Assembly: GCF_002910915.1 (NCBI RefSeq)
Contig: NZ_NEUF01000039.1
Coordinates: 27,218 to 91,217, forward strand
DNA: 64,000 bases
Reading direction: 5' to 3'
DNA from: Streptomyces sp. SM10
GTDB lineage: Bacteria; Actinomycetota; Actinomycetes; Streptomycetales; Streptomycetaceae
Shown: piece by piece, positions 29,214-39,051 of the stretch
Position numbering within the stretch: the stretch's first letter is position 1
How the letters are laid out: each line of letters opens with the position of its first letter
Translations under genes and position numbers: made by a program
Notes under the pieces: model-generated
Seen by the model: only the letters and a program-made list of their open reading frames with translations
The model's database searches: none
What the model was told of the DNA's origin: nothing

Positions 29214-29274
29214 GCCCCGGTCAGGCAAGGACCATGGTCCGGCGACGACAACGACGACGAAGGAGCGCGGCACG

Positions 29275-30486
29275 GTGAGCGAGACCAGCGCGGAGGACGT
29301 GGTGGCGACGGCGGCCGTCGCGGCGGCCGGCTGGCGCCGGGCGGGCATCGCCGGTGCGGCGATAGGCGTCATCGCCGCGGGCGCGGCCGCGGGCGTCGCC
29401 GTCGAGCGGCTCACCGTGGGCCGCGGCATGCGCAAGAAGGCGCGTCTCGCGCTGGACGCCTCCGGACCGTACGGGTCCCTGCGGGGGCTGCCCGGCAGGG
29501 CCGTCGCCGACGACGGCACCGAGCTGTACTACGAGGTCGACGAGATCGAGCCGGACGGCGGTACGAGCCGTGCCGGCAAGGCCCCCGCGGGCTCCGGGCC
29601 GCGCCGGCGCAGGCTCTTCGGCAGCAAGGACCCCGCGCCCCTGACCGTCGTCTTCAGCCACGGCTACTGCCTCGGACAGGACTCCTGGCACTTCCAGCGG
29701 GCGGCGTTGCGCGGGCTCGTCCGCACGGTCCACTGGGACCAGCGCAGCCACGGCCGCTCCGAGCGGGGCAGGGCGCAGGCCGAGGGTGTACCGGTCGGCA
29801 TCGACCAGCTGGGCCGCGACCTCAAGGCGGTCCTGGACGCGGCGGCTCCCGAGGGCCCGGTGGTGCTGGTGGGGCACTCCATGGGCGGCATGACGATGAT
29901 GGCGCTCGCCGACCGGTATCCGGAACTGATCCGCGACCGGGTGGCCGCAGTCGCGTTCGTCGGGACGTCGAGCGGAAGGCTCGGCGAGGTGAACTTCGGG
30001 CTCCCGGTCGCGGGCGTGAACGCGGTGCGTCGGGTGCTGCCCGGGGTGCTGAAGGCGCTCGGCTCGCAGACGGAACTGGTGGAGCGGGGGCGACGGGCCA
30101 CCGCCGACCTGTTCGCGGGGCTGATCAAGCGGTACTCGTTCGGATCGCGGGACGTGGACCCGGCGGTCGCGCGGTTCGCGGAGCGGCTCATCGAGTCGAC
30201 CCCGATCGATGTGGTCGCCGAGTTCTATCCGGCCTTCACCGAGCACGACAAGAGCGGCGCCCTGCCGGCGTTCGGCGGTATCCCGGTGCTCATCCTGGCC
30301 GGTGACAAGGATCTCGTGACCCCCAGCTCGCACAGCGAGGTCATCGCGGACGAGCTTCCGGACGCGGAGCTGGTCATCGTGCCGGACGCCGGGCACCTGG
30401 TGATGCTGGAACACCCGGTGACGGTCACCGACCGGCTCGCGGACCTGCTCGTACGGATCGGAGCCGTTCCGGCCGAGGCGCGCTGA
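29275..30486 (+). CDS. Alpha/beta hydrolase with N-terminal membrane segment
   Basis: 403 residues from GTG 29275. An Ala/Gly-rich hydrophobic helix (about 20-45, GIAGAAIGVIAAGAAAGVAV) precedes an alpha/beta hydrolase fold. Oxyanion segment VFSHGYCLGQDSW, nucleophile elbow GHSMGG (serine), and a C-terminal acid-His pair, likely GDKDLVTP and DAGHLVMLEHP. Substrate unknown. Position between alr and tsaE is conserved in Streptomyces, perhaps linking it to envelope metabolism; that is inference. Confidence 0.9.
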   Translation: MSETSAEDVVATAAVAAAGWRRAGIAGAAIGVIAAGAAAGVAVERLTVGRGMRKKARLALDASGPYGSLRGLPGRAVADDGTELYYEVDEIEPDGGTSRAGKAPAGSGPRRRRLFGSKDPAPLTVVFSHGYCLGQDSWHFQRAALRGLVRTVHWDQRSHGRSERGRAQAEGVPVGIDQLGRDLKAVLDAAAPEGPVVLVGHSMGGMTMMALADRYPELIRDRVAAVAFVGTSSGRLGEVNFGLPVAGVNAVRRVLPGVLKALGSQTELVERGRRATADLFAGLIKRYSFGSRDVDPAVARFAERLIESTPIDVVAEFYPAFTEHDKSGALPAFGGIPVLILAGDKDLVTPSSHSEVIADELPDAELVIVPDAGHLVMLEHPVTVTDRLADLLVRIGAVPAEAR

Positions 30487-30505
30487 TCCTCTAACGTGGG
30501 TCGGC

Positions 30506-31027
30506 ATGGAAGCAGCGCACGACGGCCCGGCAGCACCGGGCGCCGTCACCCTGGACGTCGCCGTCGAGTCCCCCGAGGAGATGAAGGAGCTGGGCCGCCG
30601 GATCGCCGGTGTGCTGGCCCCCGGCGACCTGGTGATGCTCACCGGTGAGCTCGGCGCGGGCAAGACCACCCTGACCCGCGGTCTCGGCGAAGGGCTCGGG
30701 GTGCGGGGCGCCGTCACCTCGCCGACCTTCGTCATCGCCCGGGTCCATCCGCCTCTCGGCACGGGGCCCGCTCTGGTGCACGTCGACGCGTACCGCCTGG
30801 GCGGCGGCCTCGACGAGATGGAGGACCTGGACCTGGACGTCTCACTGCCGGATTCGGTGATCGTCGTGGAGTGGGGCGACGGCAAGGTCGAGGAGCTGTC
30901 GGATGACCGGCTGCGCGTGGTGATCGACCGCGCCGTCGGCGACACCGACGACGAACGCCGCACGGTGACCCTGGTGGGGATCGGTGCGCGCTGGGCGGGG
31001 CTCGGCGTGGAGCTGACAGCGCTCTGA
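30506..31027 (+). CDS. tsaE: tRNA N6-threonylcarbamoyladenosine synthesis ATPase TsaE
   Basis: 173 residues. ATPase that partners TsaB-TsaD in making t6A37 of ANN-decoding tRNAs. Walker A GELGAGKTTLTRGL (about 47-60), followed by SPTFVIAR and VHVDAYRL, the family landmarks, and VVEWGD. Starts 19 bp after the hydrolase stop. In this genome its partners tsaB and tsaD are separated from it by a 7-kb region carrying RHS toxin remnants. Confidence 0.95.
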   Translation: MEAAHDGPAAPGAVTLDVAVESPEEMKELGRRIAGVLAPGDLVMLTGELGAGKTTLTRGLGEGLGVRGAVTSPTFVIARVHPPLGTGPALVHVDAYRLGGGLDEMEDLDLDVSLPDSVIVVEWGDGKVEELSDDRLRVVIDRAVGDTDDERRTVTLVGIGARWAGLGVELTAL

Positions 31028-31138
31028 GAGCCGCCCCCCCCGGACGGCTCGGGGGCAGGATTTCCCGACGCTTTCCGACAGGCGGTCGGTAAAATGTTGC
31101 GCGAGGGAGGCTCGCCGTGGTCACATGGTGGGAGGGAC

Positions 31139-31158
31139 TGGTTAGGTCTGCCTAACCA
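31139..31158. promoter_or_regulatory. Perfect 8-bp inverted repeat upstream of a 59-codon gene
   Basis: TGGTTAGG-TCTG-CCTAACCA, 31 bp upstream of the small gene at 31189. It recalls a metal-regulator (DtxR/DmdR) half-site (TTAGG/CCTAA) but the half-site spacing differs from the 19-bp iron box. It could instead be an RNA hairpin with a 4-nt loop in the leader. Confidence 0.45.
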
Positions 31159-31188
31159 TGCCCCTCGCCCAAGCCCGAGGAGGCATCC

Positions 31189-31368
31189 ATGCCGGCATCC
31201 GAGCGTGAAGTGCAGCCGCAGTCGCCGCAGGCGGAGCCACCGTCGGCTTCCGCGCTGTCGATGAAGGACCTGCTGGCCTCCTGCGCCGCCGCGACGGCGG
31301 TCTCGACCCCGCCGCGCGACGAGAGCGCGGACGACGACACCGGGGACGCCGGGCGCGACGCGGCCTGA
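31189..31368 (+). CDS. Small Ser/Ala-rich hypothetical protein
   Basis: 59 codons, MPASEREVQPQSPQAEPPSA at the start and DDDTGDAGRDAA at the end, with GAGGAGGC eight bases upstream of the ATG. Composition is acidic and disordered except for SMKDLLASCAAATAVS, a possible short helix with one Cys. High third-position GC supports coding. No family recognised. It lies where the tsaE-tsaB gene group has been split. Confidence 0.6.
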   Translation: MPASEREVQPQSPQAEPPSASALSMKDLLASCAAATAVSTPPRDESADDDTGDAGRDAA

Positions 31369-31487
31369 GGGCGGAGTTCCCCGGGTGGGGCCGGCCCGCG
31401 CGTCGCCTCTCAGGACCTCCGGGCCGACCGTCGCGCGTCGTCTCCACGCGGCACGAGCGCGGGTGTCGTGTCCCGTGCCTCACAAGC

Positions 31488-33260
31488 ATGAGCGTGACCG
31501 GCTGGTGCTACTTCAAGGTAGACGCCGAGCGGCCGCACGCCCCGCAGGTGAGCATCGGATCGCCGTACACGGAGTGCACCGCCGACGCCTGCGCGCCGCA
31601 CGGCGGTCCTGATGAGGCGGCGACCTTCACCCTCACCCCGGACGGTGCGGACTCCGACGTCACCGGCTACGACTACCGCCTGGAGCCGGACGGAGAGTGG
31701 ACGAGCTCGGGCAGCGGCGCCGAGGCGACCGTGACCGTCACCCCGGACACCGCCGGCACCAAGCGGATCGCGGTCCGCGCCAAGGACACCACGGGACCCG
31801 GCGCTCAGAGCGTCCTGGACTTCCTCGTCGCCGCCGGGGACGGACCGGTGGGCCGCTGGCACTTCGTCGAGTCCGGTGGCGCCGCCGGCGACTCCGGCAC
31901 CGCCGCGGGCTCCACCCGGCACGACGCCGCCCTCAACGGCGGCGCCACCCGCGACGACCAGGGCCGCCGCGGCGTCCTGACCCGCGATGCCTCCGGCACG
32001 CTCCTGGACACGCCGGTCACCGACAAGGGCCTCGCGCTGGACGGCTCCACCGGCTACGCGGCGACCGACGGACAGGTGCTGGAGACACGGTCCTCGTACA
32101 CGGTCTCGGCATGGGTGCGGCTGACGGACGGCTCACGCAACCGGACCGTGCTGAGCCAGGACGGTGCCCACCGCAGTCCGTTCTACCTCGGCTACGAGAA
32201 GAACGAAGGCACCTGGACCTTCCGAGCCGTGGACAGCGACGCGCCTGCCGACGGCACCTGGTCCTACCAGCGGGTCGCCGCGAAGAACCCGGCGTCACTC
32301 GGGGTGTGGACACACATCGCCGGGGTGTACGACGCCCCCGCCAAGGAGCTGCGGTTCTACGTGAACGGCCGGCTCCAGGGCAGCGCCGCGTACACGACCG
32401 CGTGGGCGGCCGACGGGCCGATGCAGTTCGGCCGGACCTTCTGGAAGGACACCTACACCGACTACGTGCGGGGCTCGGTCGACGAAGCGACGGCGTGGCA
32501 GCGTGCCCTGACCGGCGGTGAGGTGGCCGACGACGCCGCCCTCGCCACCAGCGACGGGTTCAACGGCGCCGAGCTGACGGCTGCCTGGGACCCGACGTCC
32601 GGCAGCGGCACCACCGTGCCCGACACCGCCTCCGGCTACGGCCACGCCCTGGCCCTGTCCGGCGGTGCCACGCTCCAGGACGGCACCCTCGTCCTGGACG
32701 GCACCGACGGCGCGGCGACATCCGCCGGTCCCCTGGGGGACGACACCGGATCGTTCACCGTGACCACGGCCGTCGCCCTGGACGGCGCGAAGCTGGCCGC
32801 CCGGGACATCGGCTCCGTGGGCCAGGTGCTGGGGCAGCGCGCGGCCGACGGCTCCGCCTGGGGGCTCTGGTACGAAGTGACCGGCAAGGAGACCGTTCTC
32901 GACGAGGAGACGTTCGAGGAGAGGACCGTCGCCGTCGGGGTCTGGCACTTCGGGCGCCTCAACAGCGACGGCACGTTCAGCTCCGTCACCTCGGACGCGA
33001 TCGCCGAGCTGGACAGCCCGGTCCGCCTGACCGGTGTGTTCGACGCGCAGGCCGGCGCCATCAGCCTCTATCTGGGTCACAACCAGAACGGCTCGGACAC
33101 CGCCTTCACCGCGAAGGCCGGCGCCGGCGACTTCGCCCTCGGCAAGGCCTTCGACGGCGGCTCCTGGAAGCACTACCTGCCCGCCGGTCTCTCCGACGTG
33201 CGCGTGTGGGCCGGAGCGATGGCCTCGTCCGCGCAGATCGACGAGACGGTCGGCGACTGA
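31488..33260 (+). pseudogene. LamG-domain protein, 5'-truncated
   Basis: 590 codons without a signal peptide, beginning in the middle of a domain (MSVTGWCYFKVDAERPHAPQ) that normally follows several hundred N-terminal residues in Streptomyces LamG proteins. Two LamG/concanavalin-like jellyroll domains are present: about 125-345 (LDGSTGYAATDGQVLETRSS, YTVSAWVRL, FYVNGRLQG) and about 370-585 (SFTVTTAVALDG, GWYE-like core, SDVRVWAGAM). Full-length relatives are secreted and sit directly upstream of RHS toxin genes, as here. Without an export signal the product is probably non-functional. Confidence 0.75.
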
Positions 33261-33266
33261 GCGACC

Positions 33267-33304
33267 GGGCCGTGCGCACCGGGTCCGCCCGGCGCGCACG
33301 GCCC
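33267..33304 (+). terminator. Terminator between LamG and RHS genes
   Basis: Inverted repeat GGGCCGTGCGC (33267-33277) and GCGCACGGCCC (33294-33304) with a 16-nt loop. It begins 6 bp after the LamG stop. Suggests the RHS gene has its own promoter. Confidence 0.65.
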
Positions 33305-33407
33305 CGGCGTACGCACCGCCGACAGCATCAGCCCGCGCCCGCACCAGGGCCCGGCGTACCTCTCACCTCTTCCGCGCCCCTGACCGGGGGCTGAACAGGG
33401 AAAACAC

Positions 33408-36400
33408 ATGGCATTTGGCAGAGACTCATCACGCGCGCGGTCCCGGAGCAGACGGCTGTTCCGGCCCAGGTCGGTGGCGACCGTCCTCACCCTCGCCCTG
33501 GCCGTCCCAGCGGGACTCACACCCGTCGCAGCGGCGGTCGAGGCTCTCGGCCGCCCCGACGTGAAGGACCAGCGTGTCAGCGAGGTCCACAAGGCGTCTC
33601 CCGGCGCCAAGAAACTCCGTAAGCGCGTCGCCCACGAGAAGGCCGCCGACACCGCACGCGCCAAGCGCGCCACCACCGAACGCACGACCTCCTGGCCCAC
33701 GCCCGGCGAGAGCGGCGTCACGCTCACCCGCGGCAAGCGGGCCTCCGCCGACCCGGGCGGGCTGCCCGTCAGTCTCACCCCGGTCACCGTCGGCAGGAAC
33801 GAGAAGACGACGGCGGCCTCCGGTGCCGCCGAGATCGCGGTCCTCGACCAGAAGGCCGCCCGTCGCGCCGGAGTCACCGGCGTACTGCTGACCGCCACCG
33901 CCGAGAGCCCCGGTGACGCCGAACTCAGCCTGGACTACGCATCGTTCGCGGGTGCGCTCGGTGGTGGCTGGGGCTCGCGGCTGCACCTCGTGCAGCTGCC
34001 CGCCTGCGCGCTGACCACCCCGCAGAAGGCCGCGTGCCGCACGCGGACCTCCCTGAAGTCGGCCAACGACGTCACCGGGCACACCCTGTCGGCGACCGTG
34101 CCGCTCGCCGCGGGCGACGACGGCGTGTCCACCCAGGCCGTCGCCTCCGCCACCGTCCTCGCCGTGACCGCCTCCGGTACCGGCGGCCCGTCCGCCGCAG
34201 GCACCGGCGACTCCACGGCGACCCCGCTCGCCGAGTCGTCCTCCTGGCAGGCCGGTGCCAGCTCCGGCGCCTTCACCTGGTCCCACGACTTCGGTCTGCC
34301 GCCCGCCGCCGCGGGCCCGAGCCCCGAACTGTCACTGTCCTACGACTCGGCGGGCATCGACGGCCGCACCGCCAGCACCAACAACCAGGGCACCGCGGTC
34401 GGCGAGGGCTTCTCGCTCACCGGCTCCTACGTCGAGCGCTCCTACGGCAGCTGCGACAAGGACGGCCACAGCGGCGTCCACGACCAGTGCTGGAAGTACG
34501 ACAACGCCACCCTGGTCCTCAACGGCTCCTCGTCGCAACTGGTCAAGGACGACGACACAGGCGAGTGGCACCTCTCCGGCGACGACGCCTCCAAGGTCAC
34601 CCGCTCCACCGGCGCCGACAACGGCGACGACGACGGCGAGTACTGGACCGTCGTCACCGGCGACGGCACCACCTACGTCTTCGGCCTGGACAAGCTGGCC
34701 GGCGCCGGCACCGAGCGCACCAACTCCACCTGGACCGTCCCGGTCTTCGGCGACGACTCCGGTGAGCCCGGCTACTCCAAGGGCAGCGCCTTCGCCGACC
34801 GTTCCGTCACCCAGGCCTGGCGCTGGAACCTCGACTACGTCGAGGACCCGCACGCCAACGCGGTGACCTACTGGTACGCCAAGGAGACCAACCACTACGC
34901 CAAGAACAAGGCGACCACGGCGAACGCCTCCTACGTCCGCGGCGGTTACCTCAAGGAGATCGACTACGGCCTGCGCGCCGGTGCCCTGTTCACCGACAAG
35001 CCGGACGCCAAGGTCACCTTCTCCCACGCCGAGCGCTGCACCGCCCCGGACTGCTCCAGCCTGACCAAGGACACCGCCGGGAACTGGCCGGACGTCCCCT
35101 TCGACGCGATTTGCGCCAAGGGCGCCGACGACTGCTACGCCACCGCGCCGTCCTTCTTCACCCGCAAGCGCCTCACCGGCATCGACACCTTTTCCTGGAG
35201 CGCCTCCTCGACCGCCTTCGACCCGGTCGACTCCTGGGCGCTCAAGCAGAAGTACCTCGACGGCGGCGACATCGGCGACAGCTCCGACCAGGTGCTCACA
35301 CTCACCTCGCTGCAGCGGACCGCCAAGGCCGGCACCGCCCTCACCCAGGACCCGGTGACGTTCACGTACCAGATGCGTCCCAACCGGGTGGACGCCGTCG
35401 ACGACATCCTGCCGCTGACCCGCCCGCGCGTCTCGACCGTCACCTCGGAGACCGGCGCGATCACCACGGTCACGCTCTCCTCGCCCGAGTGCACGGCGAG
35501 CCAGGTCTCCGGCGCCGCCGAGGACACCAACACCCGCTCCTGCTACCCGCAGTACTGGAACATCAACGGCGCCACCGAGGCATCCGTCGACTGGTTCCAC
35601 AAGTACCGCGTGGACGCCGTCGTCACCACCGACCCGTCCGGCGGCAACGAGCCCGTCGAGAACGCCTACGAGTACGCCGGCCCCGCCTGGCGGCACAGCG
35701 ACGCCCCGTTCACCCCGGCCGATGAGCGCACCTGGTCGGACTGGCGCGGCTACCGCCAGGTGACCGTCCACTCCGGTGCCACCGGCAGCGACCGCACCAA
35801 GCGCGTCTCGCTCTACCTCCAGGGCATGGACGGCGACAAGAACAAGGACGGCTCCACCAAGTCCGTCAGCGTCGCCCCGCTGTCCTCGCCCGCCCTCGGC
35901 GCCGCGAGCGTCAAGGACAGTGAGCAGTACCAGGGACGGCTGCGGGAGGAGGTCACCTACGACGGTGACACGGCGATCACCGAGACCGTCAACGACCCCT
36001 GGTCGAAGGAGACAGCCCGGCAGAGCGTGCCCGGCGCCCCCGACGCGGTGGCCCGCTTCGTCGACACGGTGAAGACCACCGACCACACCTATCTGACGAT
36101 CCCGAAGAAGTGGCGCTCGACCAGCACCACCAAGACGTTCGACGCCTACGGCATGGTTGCCACCGTCCAGGACTCCGGCGACACCGCAAGTGGAACTGGA
36201 AGCAGACCCCGAAGAAGGACACGGAGTCCCGCAAGCGGTACGCCGCCTACCAGTCCAGCCCCACCCACTACCTGATCGACGACTCCGCGGCCCAGCAGCG
36301 CGCCGCCGGCCAGGCCGCGGCGCGCAAGAAGGCCCTCGCCGAGAAGCGCAACAAGGAGGCGGCGGAGCAGCGCAAGAAGGACGGCGTCAATGGGGAGCGA

Positions 36401-36427
36401 TCGGGCTGGGCGTCGGAGCCGCTGTAG
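33408..36427 (+). pseudogene. RHS/YD-repeat polymorphic toxin, core deleted
   Basis: Codons 1-925 from ATG 33408 encode an export signal (basic start then VATVLTLALAVPAGLTPVAA) and the N-terminal part of a Streptomyces RHS protein: FGLPPAAAGPSPELSLSYDS, VGEGFSLTGSYVERSYGSC, VTQAWRWNLDYVEDPHANAV and TRPRVSTVTSETG. At about 36190 the frame shifts into WNWKQTPKKDTESRKRYAAY and AAARKKALAEKRNKEAAEQR, which reads like the linker before a C-terminal toxin. A third frame (AIGLGVGAAVGGLWQLG) follows at about 36395. The YD-repeat shell, usually over 1,000 residues, and the protease motif are gone. Not functional as a toxin shell. Confidence 0.8.
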
Positions 36428-36623
36428 GCGGGTTGTGGCAGCTCGGGGTAAAGAGCGGCCGCGTCGTTGAGTACCTGCCCATGGGGCGGCACGCGAAGGC
36501 TCCGGGGCGCGGGCGGCCGCTCCGCCGCGACCCGTGGGTTCGCGGTGGCGAGATCGGAATATCGGGCGGCGCGGGCCTTGGCTCCTGCGCGGTACCGTCG
36601 TACATGAATCCGGGGTTCTGCTG

Positions 36624-37301
36624 ATGAGAGCGCACAACGAGGTGAGGACGGGCTCCGTGGGTGTGGACTACCGGGAGATGGCCGAGGCGGCGGTGAGCCA
36701 GGCTGCGTACCGGCGGCTGGAGGCGCCCGAGTGGCGTCGAGAGGCGGATGTCCGCCGGACCTTCTGGTGGCGCGTGCGTGGTCTCCAGCGGGCCGGGCGA
36801 CTGCTCCCGCTCGCGGGAGTGCTGGCCCTGGATGGCTTGGCGGTGGTCGCTTCCCTGGAGCGGCCGGACAACATCCCGTTCTGGGTCTTCCTGTTGCCGA
36901 TCGTCACGCTGTGCTGGGCAGCCGTGACAGCATCGAGCTGCCTTCGAGCCTGGCGCATGGCCCGGGTGGCTCGGGCCGAGCCGGGGCCGGGCGTGCCGTA
37001 TCTGCTGCTGCACAGCTACACGTCGGGGGCCCCGTGGCTCGTGTTCTTCCACGAGGACGAGGGCATGGACGCGGAGCCGGCAGGAGCGCTGCCCCTGTCG
37101 TACGGCCCCGACCGCGACCTGTACCGCGACCTCCCCGCGCCGGTCGGTGAGGCAAGGCTGTCCGGTACGTTGCGCGGCGGGGAGATCGTGGTGCCCTGGA
37201 TCGGGAACCGCGTCGCATGGCCGGCCGGCGGCTACCGCGAACTCGATCTGACCGACCCGCACCAGGCCCGGTCCATGGCGGAACTCGTCCGGCCGGAATG
37301 A
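36624..37301 (+). CDS. Two-TM membrane protein, candidate immunity protein of the RHS locus
   Basis: 225 residues from ATG 36624 (in-frame ATG 36534 is upstream but precedes atypical sequence). Two transmembrane helices lie at about residues 55-80 (LLPLAGVLALDGLAVVAS) and 85-110 (VFLLPIVTLCWAAVTASSCL), followed by a soluble C-terminal half ending ELDLTDPHQARSMAELVRPE. Small membrane proteins immediately downstream of RHS toxin tips are often immunity proteins. Here the toxin tip is largely lost, so this may be an orphan. Could equally be an unrelated membrane protein. Confidence 0.6.
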   Translation: MRAHNEVRTGSVGVDYREMAEAAVSQAAYRRLEAPEWRREADVRRTFWWRVRGLQRAGRLLPLAGVLALDGLAVVASLERPDNIPFWVFLLPIVTLCWAAVTASSCLRAWRMARVARAEPGPGVPYLLLHSYTSGAPWLVFFHEDEGMDAEPAGALPLSYGPDRDLYRDLPAPVGEARLSGTLRGGEIVVPWIGNRVAWPAGGYRELDLTDPHQARSMAELVRPE

Positions 37302-37673
37302 TCCGGAACTCCGTCCGGAGGGCGGAGTTCCGCCGCGCATGCGACCGGTGCCGTCCTGGTGGGTGCCGGTGGCTGTGCCGGCGTTGCACGCGCTCTGGTA
37401 CCTCGCACTGCGCTACGTGTGCCATGTCGATCAGTGACGTGCCGAGCCGACGCGCAGACCGTCCATGCGGAGTGGCCTTCGCGTACACCGCCGCTACCGA
37501 GCGCGAACGGTCGGGTCCGTGGGCGCCGGGCCGGCAGGTGTTCGGCTGACCGGCTTACGAAGCGGAGAGGGCAAGCGCCGACAACCCGGACGGCTGTCCA
37601 GTGGCCGTCGTGTGCCGAGCGCTCGCCGACCGGAGGACCACCTGGCGGCGCGCGCCCGACCGTGGCCCGTGCG
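37302..37673. other. Gap at the right edge of the RHS island
   Basis: 372 bp with no well-supported gene. A 32-codon frame at 37338-37436 (MRPVPSWWVPVAVPALHALW) is hydrophobic but has no ribosome site and is not called. Near 37307-37335 there is an inverted repeat around GGAACTCCGTCCGGAGGGCGGAGTTCC, which may be a terminator for the candidate immunity gene. Confidence 0.4.
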
Positions 37674-38234
37674 CTACGGGACGACGACGACCTTCGCGCC
37701 CACCGTGGCGAACGTCCACACCGCGTTGCCGTCGGCGCGCTTCATGCGTACACCGCCGGTCTTCAGCGTGGGGTCGGGGCTCTCCATCGAGCCGTCCTGC
37801 GCGGCGCTGAAGCCCACGGAGACGTCATCGACGCTCGTGAAGCGCACCACGTGCTCGATCAGGACGCCGTCGGAGCCCTTGATGGTGCCGGAGCGCGAGG
37901 TCACCCGGTACACGCCGGGCAGCGGGTTCACGGAGCTCGGCATGACGGTGAACGTCCGGAGCGCCTTCTCCTTGTCGTCCACGATCCACACGCGGCGGTC
38001 CTTCAGCCCGTAGACGACGCGTGCCCCCGTGTCGGAGTCCTCAGGGACCGCGAGCGGGTCCTTCGGGGGTACGGGCTTCGCGGAGGGGCGGGCCGACGGG
38101 CCCGACGACGCGGAGGCCGAGGGCGCGGCGACCGAGTCGGGTGCGTTCGCCGACGCCTGGTAGGCGAGGAAACAGACCGCGGCCACCGCCGCGGCAGTGA
38201 GCCCGGCCACGATTCCCGAGCTGCCCCTTGCCAC
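37674..38234 (-). CDS. YkuD-like (L,D-transpeptidase fold) protein lacking the catalytic Cys
   Basis: About 186 residues from GTG 38234 (AAGGGGA eight bases upstream; GTG 38252 is an alternative). An N-terminal hydrophobic segment (IVAGLTAAAVAAVCFLAYQA) and a Ser/Pro linker precede a domain with DRRVWIVDDKEKALRTFTVM, GVYRVTSRS and a C-terminal GGVRMKRADGNAVWTFATVG, closely parallel to the end of YkuD domains (SHGCIRM...DA..L...VG). The active-site SHGC is replaced by KTGG, so transpeptidation is unlikely. Possibly an envelope-binding pseudo-enzyme. Divergent from tsaB. Confidence 0.7.
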   Translation of the reverse strand: MARGSSGIVAGLTAAAVAAVCFLAYQASANAPDSVAAPSASASSGPSARPSAKPVPPKDPLAVPEDSDTGARVVYGLKDRRVWIVDDKEKALRTFTVMPSSVNPLPGVYRVTSRSGTIKGSDGVLIEHVVRFTSVDDVSVGFSAAQDGSMESPDPTLKTGGVRMKRADGNAVWTFATVGAKVVVVP

Positions 38235-38388
38235 CGTGAGGTCCCCTTTCACATGCCGTCCGTCGCATGTCGTACAAGCATTTACGTCGTACACGCGTAT
38301 ACCCGGCGACGGTACCAGCCGCGGAAGGGGAGACCGGGACGCTCCACGGGCTGCCGTGGCCGAGTCCGCGGAGCCGTAGGCTGTTTGT

Positions 38389-39051
38389 GTGCTGCTGCTC
38401 GCCATGGATACCGCCACCCCCGCCGTCACCGTCGCCCTTCACGACGGGGCCTCCGTCGTCGCCGAGACCGGTCAGGTCGACGCCCGGAGGCACGGGGAAC
38501 TGCTGCTGCCCGCCGTCGACCGGGTCCTCGCCGAGGCCGGGGTGAAGCTCGACGCCGTGACCGACGTGGTCGTCGGGGTCGGCCCCGGCCCCTACACGGG
38601 GCTGCGCGTCGGTCTGGTCACCGCGGCGACCTTCGGCTCCGCCCTGTCCGTGCCGGTGCACGGGCTGTGCACCCTCGACGCCCTCGCCTACGCCGCCGGA
38701 CAAGAGGGCCTCGAAGGCCCCTTCGCCGTCGCGACGGACGCGCGGCGCAAGGAGGTCTACTGGGCGCGGTACGAGGACTTCCGCACCCGGGACGGTGAAC
38801 CCGCCGTCGACCGGCCCGCCGACATCGCCGACCGGCTCGCCGGACTGCCCGTCGCCGGCGCGGGCGCGCTGCTCTACCCGGGGGCCTTCCCGGACGCCCG
38901 CGGCCCGGAGCACGTCGGTGCCGGAGCCCTCGCCGCCCTGGCCGCCGAACGGCTCGCCACCGGTGCGGCCCTGCTGCCGCCGCAGCCGCTCTACCTGCGC
39001 AGGCCCGACGCCCAGGTCCCCAAGAACTACAAGGTGGTCACCCCCACGTGA
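38389..39051 (+). CDS. tsaB: tRNA threonylcarbamoyladenosine biosynthesis protein TsaB
   Basis: 220 residues from GTG 38389. ASKHA-fold partner of TsaD, with [29 protein letters not shown] and [20 protein letters not shown] segments. Overlaps rimI by 4 bp (GTGA), and rimI overlaps tsaD, so the three genes form one translationally coupled unit. Confidence 0.95.
   Translation: MLLLAMDTATPAVTVALHDGASVVAETGQVDARRHGELLLPAVDRVLAEAGVKLDAVTDVVVGVGPGPYTGLRVGLVTAATFGSALSVPVHGLCTLDALAYAAGQEGLEGPFAVATDARRKEVYWARYEDFRTRDGEPAVDRPADIADRLAGLPVAGAGALLYPGAFPDARGPEHVGAGALAALAAERLATGAALLPPQPLYLRRPDAQVPKNYKVVTPT

Noticed and set aside
31139..31158. Iron box for a DtxR/DmdR repressor
   Set aside because: The TTAGG and CCTAA halves are 4 bp apart instead of the expected arrangement in the 19-bp box, so it is reported only as an unassigned palindrome.
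36534..36623. Upstream ATG 36534 for the candidate immunity gene
   Set aside because: The first 30 codons have unusual composition and no ribosome site; ATG 36624 gives a membrane protein of sensible layout.
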